A stretch of DNA of 14,440 bases, from assembly GCA_030643125.1 (NCBI GenBank), contig DAOWML010000020.1, forward strand, positions 1 through 14,440, in the 5' to 3' direction. Source of the DNA: Bacteroidales bacterium (GTDB lineage: Bacteria; Bacteroidota; Bacteroidia; Bacteroidales; UBA12077). Every line of letters begins with the position of its first letter. The first letter of the stretch is position 1. Both the position numbers and the translations under genes were made by a program. Under the pieces are notes generated by a model, which ran no database searches, was not told the DNA's origin, and saw only the letters and a program-made list of their open reading frames with translations. This document shows, piece by piece, positions 8,026 through 14,440 of this stretch.

Positions 8026-9827
8026 TGAAAGAAAAACCGAAAGAAAAATTTAAATCTACACTTTCTGTACTTCCCGACAGTCCCGGAGTATATCAATTTT
8101 ACAATTCACTTGATGAAATAATTTATGTAGGGAAAGCAAAAAACCTTAAGAAAAGAGTCACATCGTATTTTAACAGAGATTATTACGAAAACAACAAACT
8201 TAAAGTACTTGTTGGCAAGATTGAACGTATTGAATATATTGTTGTTCAAACAGAATCCGATGCACTTTTATTAGAAAATAACCTGATTAAGAAATATCAT
8301 CCGCGATATAATGTAATGTTAAAGGATGATAAAACTTATCCATGGATTTGTGTAAAGAACGAGTTGTTCCCAAGAGTTTTTTATACCAGAAATGTAATAA
8401 ATGATGGATCAAAATATTTTGGTCCTTATACATCGGTATATATGGTTAAAATTATGCTTGACCTGATTGGGAGGTTGTATCCATTACGTAACTGTAACTT
8501 AAATCTTTCACAAGAAAACATAAAAAAGAGGAAATATAAAACCTGTTTAGAGTATGATATGGGTAATTGTTTGGCTCCTTGTGTTGGCTTACAAACCGAA
8601 CAAGAGTACATTAATTCCATTGATAATATTAATAAAATATTGAAAGGGAATATTCAAGAGCTTATTGTTTATTTAAATAAATTAATGACTAAATATTCGG
8701 AAGAGTTTAAATTTGAAAATGCACAATTGGTAAAAGAAAAAATTGAAATCCTTGAGAAATACAAAAGCAAATCGACAATAGTAAGTTCCGATTTAAGTAA
8801 TATTGATGTATTTAATATATTGGATGATAATAATTTTGCTTATGTTAATTATTTAAAAATTATAGAAGGACGAATTGTTCAGGCTTATACAGTGGAACTT
8901 AAAAAGAAATTAAATGAGAGTATTGAAGATTTACTTTTGATGGCAATAATTGAAATTCGCGAAAGATTACACAGTACATCCAAAACAATTATCACATCAA
9001 TTAATATTAAATTTGATAAAGTAAAAGTAATTGTCCCTGTTCGGGGTGAAAAGAAATCATTATTGGATTTATCTGAAAGAAATTTAAAATATTACCGACT
9101 TGAAAAACAGAAAAAAGCAGAAAAGAAAAAAGAAAAACACTCAGGTAAACGTATATTAGAAGTGTTAAAAAAGGATTTAAACTTATTGGTTTTACCGGAA
9201 CACATAGAGTGTTTTGACAACTCAAATATACAAGGCACAAATCCTGTTGCGGCTTGTGTTGTTTTTAAAAACGCAAAGCCCAGCACAAAAGAATATCGGC
9301 ATTATAATATAAAAACAGTTGAAGGCCCGGATGATTATGCTTCAATGGAAGAAGTTGTTTACAGAAGATATAAACGATTAATGGACGAAAACAAAAGCTT
9401 GCCACAACTTATTGTTATTGATGGAGGAAAAGGCCAACTTAATGCAGCACTAAAAAGTCTGGAAAAACTTGATATAAAAGATAATATTTCAATTATTGGA
9501 ATTGCAAAGCGGCTGGAGGAAATTTTTTATCCCAACGATCCAATACCATTATACTTAGATAAAAATTCAGAATCCTTAAAACTTATTCAGCATATCCGAA
9601 ACGAGGCTCATCGATTTGGGATAAAATTTCACCGTAATAAAAGATCTGGTAATTTTATAAAAAGTGAGCTGGAAAACATTCCTGGTATTGGACCAAAAAC
9701 AATTGATGCTCTTTTGACTAAATTCAAAACAATTAAAAAAATCAGGAACTTATCTTTGGATGAAATTTCAAGTGAAATTGGGAATACAAAAGCAAAATTG
9801 TTGTTTGTGTATTTTAATAAGTTGTAA
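8025..9827 (+). CDS. uvrC: Excinuclease ABC subunit C
   Basis: UvrC makes the dual incisions 3' and 5' of bulky DNA lesions in nucleotide excision repair after UvrA2B loading. The 600-residue protein is full length. It begins with a GIY-YIG nuclease domain (GVYQFYN at 21-27, IYVGKAKNLKKRV at 33-45), which cuts on the 3' side. A UvrB-interacting UVR segment lies near 205-245 (FKFENAQLVKEKIEILEKY). The RNase H-like domain for 5' incision carries Asp398 in DNSNIQG, Asp466 in VIDGGKGQL and His529 in NEAHRFGIKFHR. Tandem helix-hairpin-helix motifs close the protein (IPGIGPKTIDALL). The gene overlaps ade by one base and is followed by a long gene-free stretch. Confidence 0.98.
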   Translation: MKEKPKEKFKSTLSVLPDSPGVYQFYNSLDEIIYVGKAKNLKKRVTSYFNRDYYENNKLKVLVGKIERIEYIVVQTESDALLLENNLIKKYHPRYNVMLKDDKTYPWICVKNELFPRVFYTRNVINDGSKYFGPYTSVYMVKIMLDLIGRLYPLRNCNLNLSQENIKKRKYKTCLEYDMGNCLAPCVGLQTEQEYINSIDNINKILKGNIQELIVYLNKLMTKYSEEFKFENAQLVKEKIEILEKYKSKSTIVSSDLSNIDVFNILDDNNFAYVNYLKIIEGRIVQAYTVELKKKLNESIEDLLLMAIIEIRERLHSTSKTIITSINIKFDKVKVIVPVRGEKKSLLDLSERNLKYYRLEKQKKAEKKKEKHSGKRILEVLKKDLNLLVLPEHIECFDNSNIQGTNPVAACVVFKNAKPSTKEYRHYNIKTVEGPDDYASMEEVVYRRYKRLMDENKSLPQLIVIDGGKGQLNAALKSLEKLDIKDNISIIGIAKRLEEIFYPNDPIPLYLDKNSESLKLIQHIRNEAHRFGIKFHRNKRSGNFIKSELENIPGIGPKTIDALLTKFKTIKKIRNLSLDEISSEIGNTKAKLLFVYFNKL

Positions 9828-9859
9828 ATCAACAGCAAAGGAGCAAGCAGGGTGTTTTG

Positions 9860-9885
9860 TACTTATTTGTTTCACAAATAAAGTA
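9860..9885. repeat. AT-rich hairpin downstream of uvrC
   Basis: TACTTATTTGT (9860-9870) and ACAAATAAAGTA (9874-9885) pair over 11 bp with one bulged A around a TTC loop, 33 bp after the uvrC stop. No T-tract follows, so it is at most a weak 3'-end or stabilising structure for the ade-uvrC mRNA. Confidence 0.35.
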
Positions 9886-9945
9886 TAACATTAAATAATT
9901 ATATCTATTATTAAAGTAATCAGTAAAATAAAGCACATAATATTT

Positions 9946-9958
9946 AAATACATCTCTT
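9946..9958 (+). repeat. 13-bp direct repeat, copy 1
   Basis: AAATACATCTCTT occurs here and again at 10336-10348. Both copies are preceded by a CAGTAA and A/T-rich run. The two copies bracket the large hairpin and the 7-bp tandem repeat. Confidence 0.35.
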
Positions 9959-10096
9959 TTAGAAACCTATATTTAAAACTCACACGACTCACGGGTAATG
10001 CAATTCATTTTAAACAAGGATTAAAAATCAAAAATTATAAAATTGACTTTTAAAAGAATTATGGTGTCTAATCAGCATACTAAACATATCTGAGTA

Positions 10097-10129
10097 AGCG
10101 AGGGTTTCACTTTAAGCGAAGCTCTCGCT
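10097..10129. repeat. Strong 12-bp hairpin (RNA-type, with G-U pairs)
   Basis: The arms AGCGAGGGTTTC (10097-10108) and GAAGCTCTCGCT (10118-10129) pair at all 12 positions if read as + strand RNA, two of the pairs being G-U, with a 9-nt loop. Outer AGTA/TACT arms (10093-10096 and 10133-10136) can extend it past a 3-nt bulge. It is the most GC-rich spot in the gene-free region and has no T-tract. The G-U pairs fit selection on + strand RNA, but a REP-like DNA palindrome is equally possible. Confidence 0.5.
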
Positions 10130-10152
10130 AAATACTAATTTGTAAATTTTCT

Positions 10153-10194
10153 GAATGTCGAATATCGATTAACGAATGATGAATTCTGAAGTTT
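10153..10194 (+). repeat. Degenerate 7-bp tandem repeat, six units
   Basis: Reading from 10153 the sequence divides into GAATGTC, GAATATC, GATTAAC, GAATGAT, GAATTCT and GAAGTTT. Five of the six units start GAA, four start GAAT, and three end in C at the seventh position. This 7-bp period resembles a decayed heptamer array and does not look like coding sequence. No function is assigned. Confidence 0.45.
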
Positions 10195-10335
10195 AAGATT
10201 ATAAGTAAATTTACTTTGCAAATTAAAAATCGTTAACTTTTCTCATGAACGAAGTGAGTAATCGGTGTTTATTATTCAAATTATTGAGTTTAAAACAAAT
10301 ATAATTAACCCTCCTCAGACCTAACAGTAATAATA

Positions 10336-10348
10336 AAATACATCTCTT
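10336..10348 (+). repeat. 13-bp direct repeat, copy 2
   Basis: Second exact copy of AAATACATCTCTT, 390 bp downstream of the first, just before the terminator-like hairpin. Confidence 0.35.
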
Positions 10349-10361
10349 GTTTATCTATAAC

Positions 10362-10398
10362 TAACACGGATTTGTAATCAGTGTTAATTGTTTTTTTT
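10362..10398 (+). terminator. Intrinsic terminator upstream of hipBA
   Basis: The arms TAACAC-G-GATT (10362-10372) and AATC-A-GTGTTA (10376-10386) form a 10-bp stem with one internal G-A mismatch and a TGT loop. The stem is followed by ATTG and then eight Ts (10391-10398). On the + strand this has the form of a Rho-independent terminator. It lies 535 bp behind the uvrC stop and 82 bp before hipB, so it would end either long read-through from uvrC or an unannotated transcript, and would insulate hipBA. Confidence 0.55.
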
Positions 10399-10442
10399 GC
10401 TTTTATAAATTGTTTATTTATCAGTTATTCACTATATTTACA

Positions 10443-10456
10443 GATAATATGTTATC
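10443..10456. promoter_or_regulatory. Candidate HipB operator palindrome
   Basis: GATAA-TATG-TTATC is a perfect 5-bp inverted repeat (the central TATG breaks the symmetry) ending 23 bp before the hipB start. A further TTATC half-site lies at 10418-10422. HipB-type antitoxins usually repress their own operon through such palindromes. The assignment rests on position and symmetry only. Confidence 0.35.
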
Positions 10457-10479
10457 AATAAACGGTAATAATTAAAATA

Positions 10480-10818
10480 ATGGACAATATTTTATCAAAT
10501 AATGATTTTGTTTTAGATGATTTTAATCCTATGTCTATTGCTAAAAATATTGCGGCAAGCTTAAAGCAACGTAGATTAGAGTTAAATATAACTCAAACAG
10601 AATTAGCCGAAAAGTCAGGGGTAAGTTATGGTTCAATTAAGCGTTTTGAAACTAAATATGAAATTTCTTTGAGCAATTTATTAATGATAGCGGTTGTATT
10701 AAATGCAACTGAAGAATTTAAATTATTATTCAGTAAAAAACAGTATACTACTATAGAAGAGATAGTTAAAATGACAGAAAAAAAAGAACGTAAACGAGCC
10801 CGGAAATCAAAGAAATGA
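10480..10818 (+). CDS. hipB: HipB-type antitoxin, XRE-family DNA-binding protein
   Basis: A 112-residue protein with one helix-turn-helix domain of the Cro/C1 (XRE) type at about residues 22-76: QTELAEKSGVSYGSIKRFE contains helix 2 and the recognition helix. In HipBA modules the antitoxin dimer binds operator palindromes and sequesters HipA. An 18-residue acidic N-terminal extension (NNDFVLDDFNP) precedes the HTH; an internal ATG at 10531 (Met18) is an alternative start. The C-terminus is strongly basic (KKERKRARKSKK). The ATGA overlap with hipA (10815-10818) implies translational coupling. The palindrome at 10443-10456 is a plausible self-regulatory operator. Confidence 0.88.
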   Translation: MDNILSNNDFVLDDFNPMSIAKNIAASLKQRRLELNITQTELAEKSGVSYGSIKRFETKYEISLSNLLMIAVVLNATEEFKLLFSKKQYTTIEEIVKMTEKKERKRARKSKK

Positions 10819-11912
10819 AGAAAAACATAAAAATAGTATCTGTATTATGGAATGATAATTTAGTGGGTAAATTGTCGCTATTGCCGAACAATTCTGCAGT
10901 TTTTGAGTATGATGTTGAGTTTTTAAAATCCGGGGTTTCAATATCTCCGTTTTACTTACCCTTAAAACCCGGCGTTTTTATTGCTAAACAAGAACCTTTT
11001 AATGGTTTGTTTGGTGTATTTAACGATAGTTTGCCCGATGGATGGGGAACATTATTAACAAACAGGATGTTACAGGAAAAAGGATATGATTTATCTTCTG
11101 TTACAACGCTCGACAGATTGTGTTTAGCAGGCAAGAATAGCGTAGGAGCTTTATCGTACTATCCTGAATGGAATTTAGTCAAAAACAAAGAATTACATAA
11201 TTTCAATGAAATAGCCCGGAAAATTGAAAATATATTGTTGCACGAAGATTTTAAAAATTTGGCAGAGCTTTATAAAATGGGTGGTTCTTCGGGAGGGGCA
11301 AGGCCAAAAATATTCGCTAAAATTGATAAACAGGATTGGATTATCAAATTTAAAGCTGCTACGGATCCTGAAAATATTGGTATAATGGAGTTTGACTATT
11401 CTCTGGCTGCAAAACAATGTGGTATTGAAATGAGCGAAACAAAATTATTTGAAGGCAAATATTTTGGAACCAAAAGGTTTGACATGATTAAAGATAAACA
11501 ACTGCACGTACATAGTGCAGCCGGTTTATTGTATGCAAGCCACAGGCTCCCGTCTTTAGATTATTTAGAATTAATGAAAGCAACTTTTGCCTTGACAAAT
11601 AACATTAACGAAATGTATAAATTATTTAAACAAATGGTGTTTAATGTATTGACTGAAAACAAAGATGATCATTCAAAAAATTTTTCTTTCATATATAATG
11701 ATAACGAATGGAAACTGGCTCCCGCATACGATTTGGTAAAAAGCTATGGGTTTAATGCACAGCATACTACAACTATTTTAGGAAAAGGAAATCCCCAAAA
11801 AGCAGATATGTTTGATTTGGCACAAAAGCTTAAGCTAAAAAAAGAAAAAATAAATGATATTTATGAACAGGTTTATGAAGCTACAAAAACTTTAAGAAAA
11901 AAATATTTGTAA
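10815..11912 (+). CDS. hipA: HipA-type serine/threonine kinase toxin
   Basis: A 365-residue HipA-family kinase. The N-subdomain (about 1-115, with FNDSLPDGWG at 69-78) is present, so this is a two-gene HipBA module and not the split HipBST form. Kinase motifs follow: GGSSGGARPK (156-165), equivalent to the P-loop whose serine is autophosphorylated in E. coli HipA; Lys178 in IIKFKA; KRFD (220-223); the catalytic loop NKDDHSKNF (282-290) with Asp284 matching E. coli Asp309; and LAPAYD (301-306) with metal-binding Asp306. All appear intact, so an active kinase is predicted. In E. coli the target is glutamyl-tRNA synthetase; the target here is unknown. It is shorter than E. coli HipA (about 440). 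Codon use and AT content resemble the neighbours. Confidence 0.93.
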   Translation: MKKNIKIVSVLWNDNLVGKLSLLPNNSAVFEYDVEFLKSGVSISPFYLPLKPGVFIAKQEPFNGLFGVFNDSLPDGWGTLLTNRMLQEKGYDLSSVTTLDRLCLAGKNSVGALSYYPEWNLVKNKELHNFNEIARKIENILLHEDFKNLAELYKMGGSSGGARPKIFAKIDKQDWIIKFKAATDPENIGIMEFDYSLAAKQCGIEMSETKLFEGKYFGTKRFDMIKDKQLHVHSAAGLLYASHRLPSLDYLELMKATFALTNNINEMYKLFKQMVFNVLTENKDDHSKNFSFIYNDNEWKLAPAYDLVKSYGFNAQHTTTILGKGNPQKADMFDLAQKLKLKKEKINDIYEQVYEATKTLRKKYL

Positions 11913-12060
11913 TTAGAATGATATTTTAATTGTACTTTGTGAGCTTCTTTCTTTAAAAAAGCCGGGAGTTGGCATAGAGTCAGTATTACTTCTATATACA
12001 AGTACTAAATTATTATTGATAAAATTGACCTGCAAAAGAATTAAATTTTATTAATTCAAT

Positions 12061-12068
12061 TATCTTTG
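12061..12068 (+). promoter_or_regulatory. Candidate -7 promoter element (TATCTTTG)
   Basis: TATCTTTG matches the Bacteroidota -7 consensus TAnnTTTG and lies 37 bp before the chosen DUF4271 start. No good -33 TTTG is present at the expected 19-21 bp spacing, so support is partial. The 164 bp from hipA to the first possible start at 12077 show no other feature. Confidence 0.3.
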
Positions 12069-12097
12069 CTCCGAATTTGCAAAATGAATCAGGAGAT

Positions 12098-13273
12098 ATG
12101 CATATTAAAAGTAATACAATTGATTTTTTTTCAGCTGCCAATTTTTTTTCAGCTACTCAAGATACAGTAATTACTCAGCCTGTTTCAAATTTAACTGTAA
12201 GTCCTGATACTATTTCTATTGAATCCGAACCTCAAAGCGAAGACACAATATCTCTTCATTCTGTTCAGCAAATTGATTTTGCAGCAATTGATTCGATACT
12301 CCGAAGAAGCGAAGAACGAGAAATGCAAATTCAGGAACAAATGCAACGAGAACTTGCATTACAACGTTGGTATCGTAGAAAAACTGATACAACAGAAATT
12401 TTATATAAGCAGTTTGGTATTGCTGGTTTCCCAATTAAGGAAAAATTAGATAATGACCCGTTCCAACAAAATTTTTTATACAACATCATTTCTGTTAAAC
12501 CTGTAGAAAAACAGGTAAAACAAACTGTTTTTATTGAGAGTCAGGAACAAAGCAATGTTAAATCAAAGAATTATTATACAACAGAAAAAAAAGATATTGA
12601 AATTAAACCTAAATATATTTCGGGAAAAGTTCAATTCGATTGGATAACAATTTTGCTTATAAGTTCTTTTCTATTACTTGGTTGGATTCAGTTATTTAAT
12701 AAAAAATATTTAGCATCTTTAATAAAATCAGTTATTAGCTATAAAAAATCTAACACCCTTTATCGCGAGAAAAACACATTAACGGAAAAAGCGTCATTTA
12801 TGGTTAATCTCCTTTTCATAAGCAATGTTTCTGTTTTTGTAATACAATTAAAACACTTTTTTAGCATAAACCTTGGTAGCTTCGAAGACTTTTCTCTTTA
12901 TATTATTATGTTTGGAGCATTAACAGGACTATATATATTCAGAGTTATCTCAACTTCGTTTATTGGTTTTGTTTTCTTAAAACAAAAAGTTTTTTCAGAG
13001 TTTTTTCATAATATAAATATTTTCACAAAAAATACCGGATTATTTTTACTACCAGTTGTTATTACATTGCAATTTTTATCATATGAATATCTTGCAGTTA
13101 TAATTTATGCGGGGATTATTTTAATTGCAGTATTGTATTTATTACAGATAGTTAGATCCTTTCAAATAATTATTCGTAAGAATGTTTCTATATTTTATAT
13201 GATTTTGTATCTTTGTGCTTTCGAATTTGCGCCCTTTTTGATTATTTATAAAGTATTATTATTGAATGTATAA
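12098..13273 (+). CDS. DUF4271 multi-pass membrane protein
   Basis: A 391-residue protein from the ATG at 12098, chosen because AGGAG precedes it at 12091-12095 (short 2-nt spacing). An in-frame TTG at 12077 would add seven residues. The first 180 residues are hydrophilic, with Asp/Ser/Gln-rich sequence and a charged helical stretch (SEEREMQIQEQMQRELALQRWYR). The rest holds about six hydrophobic segments: roughly 182-200, 234-251, 265-294, 314-328, 332-352 and 364-386. The membrane half and the position directly before hemD and rnpA match the Bacteroidota DUF4271 family, whose function is not known. There is no obvious signal peptide in this frame although the soluble half looks periplasmic. 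A -1 frame change in the T-tracts would join it to a hydrophobic leader that starts at the ATG at 12084. Confidence 0.8.
   Translation: MHIKSNTIDFFSAANFFSATQDTVITQPVSNLTVSPDTISIESEPQSEDTISLHSVQQIDFAAIDSILRRSEEREMQIQEQMQRELALQRWYRRKTDTTEILYKQFGIAGFPIKEKLDNDPFQQNFLYNIISVKPVEKQVKQTVFIESQEQSNVKSKNYYTTEKKDIEIKPKYISGKVQFDWITILLISSFLLLGWIQLFNKKYLASLIKSVISYKKSNTLYREKNTLTEKASFMVNLLFISNVSVFVIQLKHFFSINLGSFEDFSLYIIMFGALTGLYIFRVISTSFIGFVFLKQKVFSEFFHNINIFTKNTGLFLLPVVITLQFLSYEYLAVIIYAGIILIAVLYLLQIVRSFQIIIRKNVSIFYMILYLCAFEFAPFLIIYKVLLLNV
12123..12154 (+). repeat. Two octa-T tracts in an 18-bp tandem duplication
   Basis: ATTTTTTTTCAGCT occurs at 12123-12136 and again at 12141-12154, an 18-bp period encoding the repeat DFFSAA/NFFSAT. 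Each copy contains eight Ts (12124-12131 and 12142-12149). Both are prone to replication or transcription slippage near the 5' end of the DUF4271 gene. Confidence 0.7.
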
Positions 13274-13317
13274 TGAGGTGTTTAGAAGTTTTGTAGAAGA
13301 AATTCAAATAAGTATAC

Positions 13318-14070
13318 ATGAAAATTAAGAAGATTTTAGTATCACAACCAGAGCCCAAAAATGATAAATCCCCCTATTCGGAGTTGGCAGATAAGAATAA
13401 TCTGAAAATAGACTTCAGACCGTTTATTCAGGTTGATGGGATTCCCGTAAAAGAGTTCAGGCAGTATAGGATTGATATTCTTGCTCATACAGGAGTTATT
13501 TTTACCTGCAGAACAGCTGTTGATAATTATTTCAGAATAGCAGAGGAACTAAGATTAACAATTCCTGATACAATGAAATATTTTTGTATATCTGAAGCCA
13601 TAGCCTTCTATTTACAAAAATACATTGTTTATCGCAAGAGAAAGATTTTTTATGGAAACGGGACTTTTATACATTTAATGGAAACCATTAAGAAACATAA
13701 GGATGAAAAATTTCTGGCTCCATTATCTGATACACATAAAGAAGAAATTCCGAAAAAACTTGAACAGGCAAAAATAAAATATTCGAAAGCCATAATGTAC
13801 AGAACAGTAAGTGCAGATTTATCAGATCTTTCGGATGTAAACTATGATATGCTTGTGTTTTACAGTCCATCAGGAATAAAGTCTTTAATAGAGAATTTTC
13901 CTGATTTTAAGCAAAACGATACACAAATAGCTACATTCGGGCCAAAAACTGCAAAAGCTGTTAAAGATGCTGGTTTAAAAGTTAATGTTAAAGCTCCAAC
14001 CAAAGAAGCACCGTCAATGACAATGGCCATTGACCAATTTATAAAACTTAACGGAAAGACTAAAAAATAA
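13318..14070 (+). CDS. hemD: Uroporphyrinogen-III synthase
   Basis: Closes and inverts ring D of hydroxymethylbilane to give uroporphyrinogen III, the branch point to haem, sirohaem and cobamides; cytosolic. The 250-residue protein has the two-lobed HemD pattern: KKILVSQP at the start, PFIQVDGIPVKEFRQYRIDIL, then VIFTCRTAVDNYFRIAEEL (the Bacteroidota form of the FTSxNAV motif) and MKYFCISEAIAFYLQKYI. The second half has AIMYRTVSADL, MLVFYSPSGIKSLIENF (the typical ffxSPSgv segment) and IATFGPKTAKAVKDAGL. No other haem gene is adjacent; its place after DUF4271 and before rnpA matches a Bacteroidota arrangement recalled from other genomes. A strong terminator follows 20 bp after the stop. Confidence 0.93.
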   Translation: MKIKKILVSQPEPKNDKSPYSELADKNNLKIDFRPFIQVDGIPVKEFRQYRIDILAHTGVIFTCRTAVDNYFRIAEELRLTIPDTMKYFCISEAIAFYLQKYIVYRKRKIFYGNGTFIHLMETIKKHKDEKFLAPLSDTHKEEIPKKLEQAKIKYSKAIMYRTVSADLSDLSDVNYDMLVFYSPSGIKSLIENFPDFKQNDTQIATFGPKTAKAVKDAGLKVNVKAPTKEAPSMTMAIDQFIKLNGKTKK

Positions 14071-14090
14071 ATTTCATATTCCAAATATTT

Positions 14091-14122
14091 ATTGGGGAAA
14101 GCATTGCTTTCCCCAATTTTTT
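14091..14122 (+). terminator. Strong intrinsic terminator after hemD
   Basis: TTGGGGAAAGC (14092-14102) and GCTTTCCCCAA (14106-14116) form a perfect 11-bp stem with an ATT loop, directly followed by six Ts (14117-14122). A14091 and the first T extend the stem to 12 bp. It ends the DUF4271-hemD transcript and separates it from rnpA. On the minus strand the stem is followed by AATAAATATTT, which is weaker, so the + direction is preferred. Confidence 0.93.
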
Positions 14123-14154
14123 GTTATTAATACAAATATGTAATTAGAATAGAT

Positions 14155-14162
14155 TATTTTTG
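14155..14162 (+). promoter_or_regulatory. Weak candidate -7 element before rnpA
   Basis: TATTTTTG fits TAnnTTTG and is the only such match in the 44 bp between the hemD terminator and rnpA, where a promoter is expected. It ends 4 bp before the start codon, which would leave almost no leader, and no -33 element is evident at the right spacing. Confidence 0.2.
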
Positions 14163-14166
14163 AGTT

Positions 14167-14440
14167 ATGCAAGCAGAAAGGCAGACTTTCAGTAAGGAGG
14201 AACGGCTTAAAAGCCGAAAATTAATCAATAATTTATTTAATTGTGGTAAAATAATTCATCACTTTCCTTTTAAGGTTTTATACCAGGTTACAAAAAGTGA
14301 AAGCTTTAATTCCCCCGCCAAAATAGCTATAAGTGTTTCAAAAAAGAATTTTAAACGTGCAGCAGATCGAAATTATATTAAGAGAAAAATAAAAGAAACA
14401 TACCGCCAAAACAAACAATCATTGTATAAAGAATTAGATA
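14167..14440 (+). CDS. rnpA: Ribonuclease P protein component (3'-truncated by window edge)
   Basis: Protein subunit of RNase P, which helps the catalytic RNA bind and cut the 5' leader from precursor tRNAs. 91 codons are visible before the window ends; the family usually has about 115-135. The start MQAERQTFSKEERLKSRKLINNLF has the conserved TFxKxERLxS opening. The basic RNR signature is present in NFKRAADRNYIKRKIKETYR, preceded by KIAISVSKKN. The ATG at 14167 lies 44 bp after a strong terminator, so rnpA must start a new transcript. An upstream rpmH, common in other phyla, is absent here. Confidence 0.95.
   Translation, partial: MQAERQTFSKEERLKSRKLINNLFNCGKIIHHFPFKVLYQVTKSESFNSPAKIAISVSKKNFKRAADRNYIKRKIKETYRQNKQSLYKELD

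Larger units (their letters stand above)
9828..10479. other. 652-bp gene-free, repeat-bearing region
   Basis: No convincing protein gene is seen on either strand between uvrC and hipB. The stretch holds an AT-rich hairpin (9860-9885), a 13-bp direct repeat at both ends, a strong G-U-containing hairpin (10097-10129), a degenerate 7-bp tandem repeat (10153-10194), a terminator-like hairpin with eight Ts (10362-10398) and a small palindrome in front of hipB. No tRNA-like cloverleaf or T-arm sequence was seen. The composition suggests interspersed repeat units and possibly a short untranslated transcript ending at the terminator; this is inference. Confidence 0.6.

Noticed and set aside
9828..10479. 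A tRNA or CRISPR array in the long gene-free stretch.
   Set aside because: No T-arm consensus, cloverleaf or CCA end is seen, and there are no regularly spaced identical repeats of CRISPR length.
12219..12449. Alternative + strand frame inside the DUF4271 gene.
   Set aside because: It overlaps the hydrophilic part of the main frame, resembles no known protein and has no ribosome-binding site.

Overview
The window is AT-rich DNA from a member of the Bacteroidota, probably Bacteroidales-like. The evidence is the family set: a DUF4271 membrane protein next to a Bacteroidota-type uroporphyrinogen-III synthase and rnpA, an EnvC-type protein after dut and a TPR lipoprotein, weak Shine-Dalgarno sequences, and TAnnTTTG-like -7 elements. 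All supported genes lie on the + strand. No rRNA, tRNA, CRISPR array, insertion sequence or phage gene was seen.

Left block (1-6324), housekeeping: dut (missing only its first few codons at the window edge), a TPR lipoprotein, a degenerate LytM/M23 coiled-coil protein of the EnvC type, a small RsbW-like ATPase, ybeY and mnmG. The genes are tightly packed and share themes of nucleotide hygiene, envelope division machinery, and RNA maturation and modification.

Centre (6325-9827): directly behind mnmG are two perfect copies of the 16-bp palindrome TGTTCCACGTGGAACA, an exact match to the chromosomal parS consensus bound by ParB. They suggest that this locus is a chromosome-partitioning (origin-proximal) site. 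Next come ade (adenine deaminase) and uvrC (excision nuclease), which overlap by one base.

Accessory pocket (9828-11912): 652 bp without a gene, holding several inverted repeats, a degenerate 7-bp tandem repeat and an orphan intrinsic terminator, then a two-gene hipB-hipA toxin-antitoxin/kinase module with all HipA kinase motifs present. This is the only clearly accessory part of the window.

Right block (11913-14440): a DUF4271 integral membrane protein whose 5' end carries two octa-T tracts and a possible alternative signal-peptide frame, hemD, a very strong intrinsic terminator, and the first two thirds of rnpA, cut by the window end.

Most of the window is ordinary core genome. The points most worth checking are the parS pair, the possible frameshift start of the DUF4271 gene, and the structured non-coding stretch in front of hipBA.
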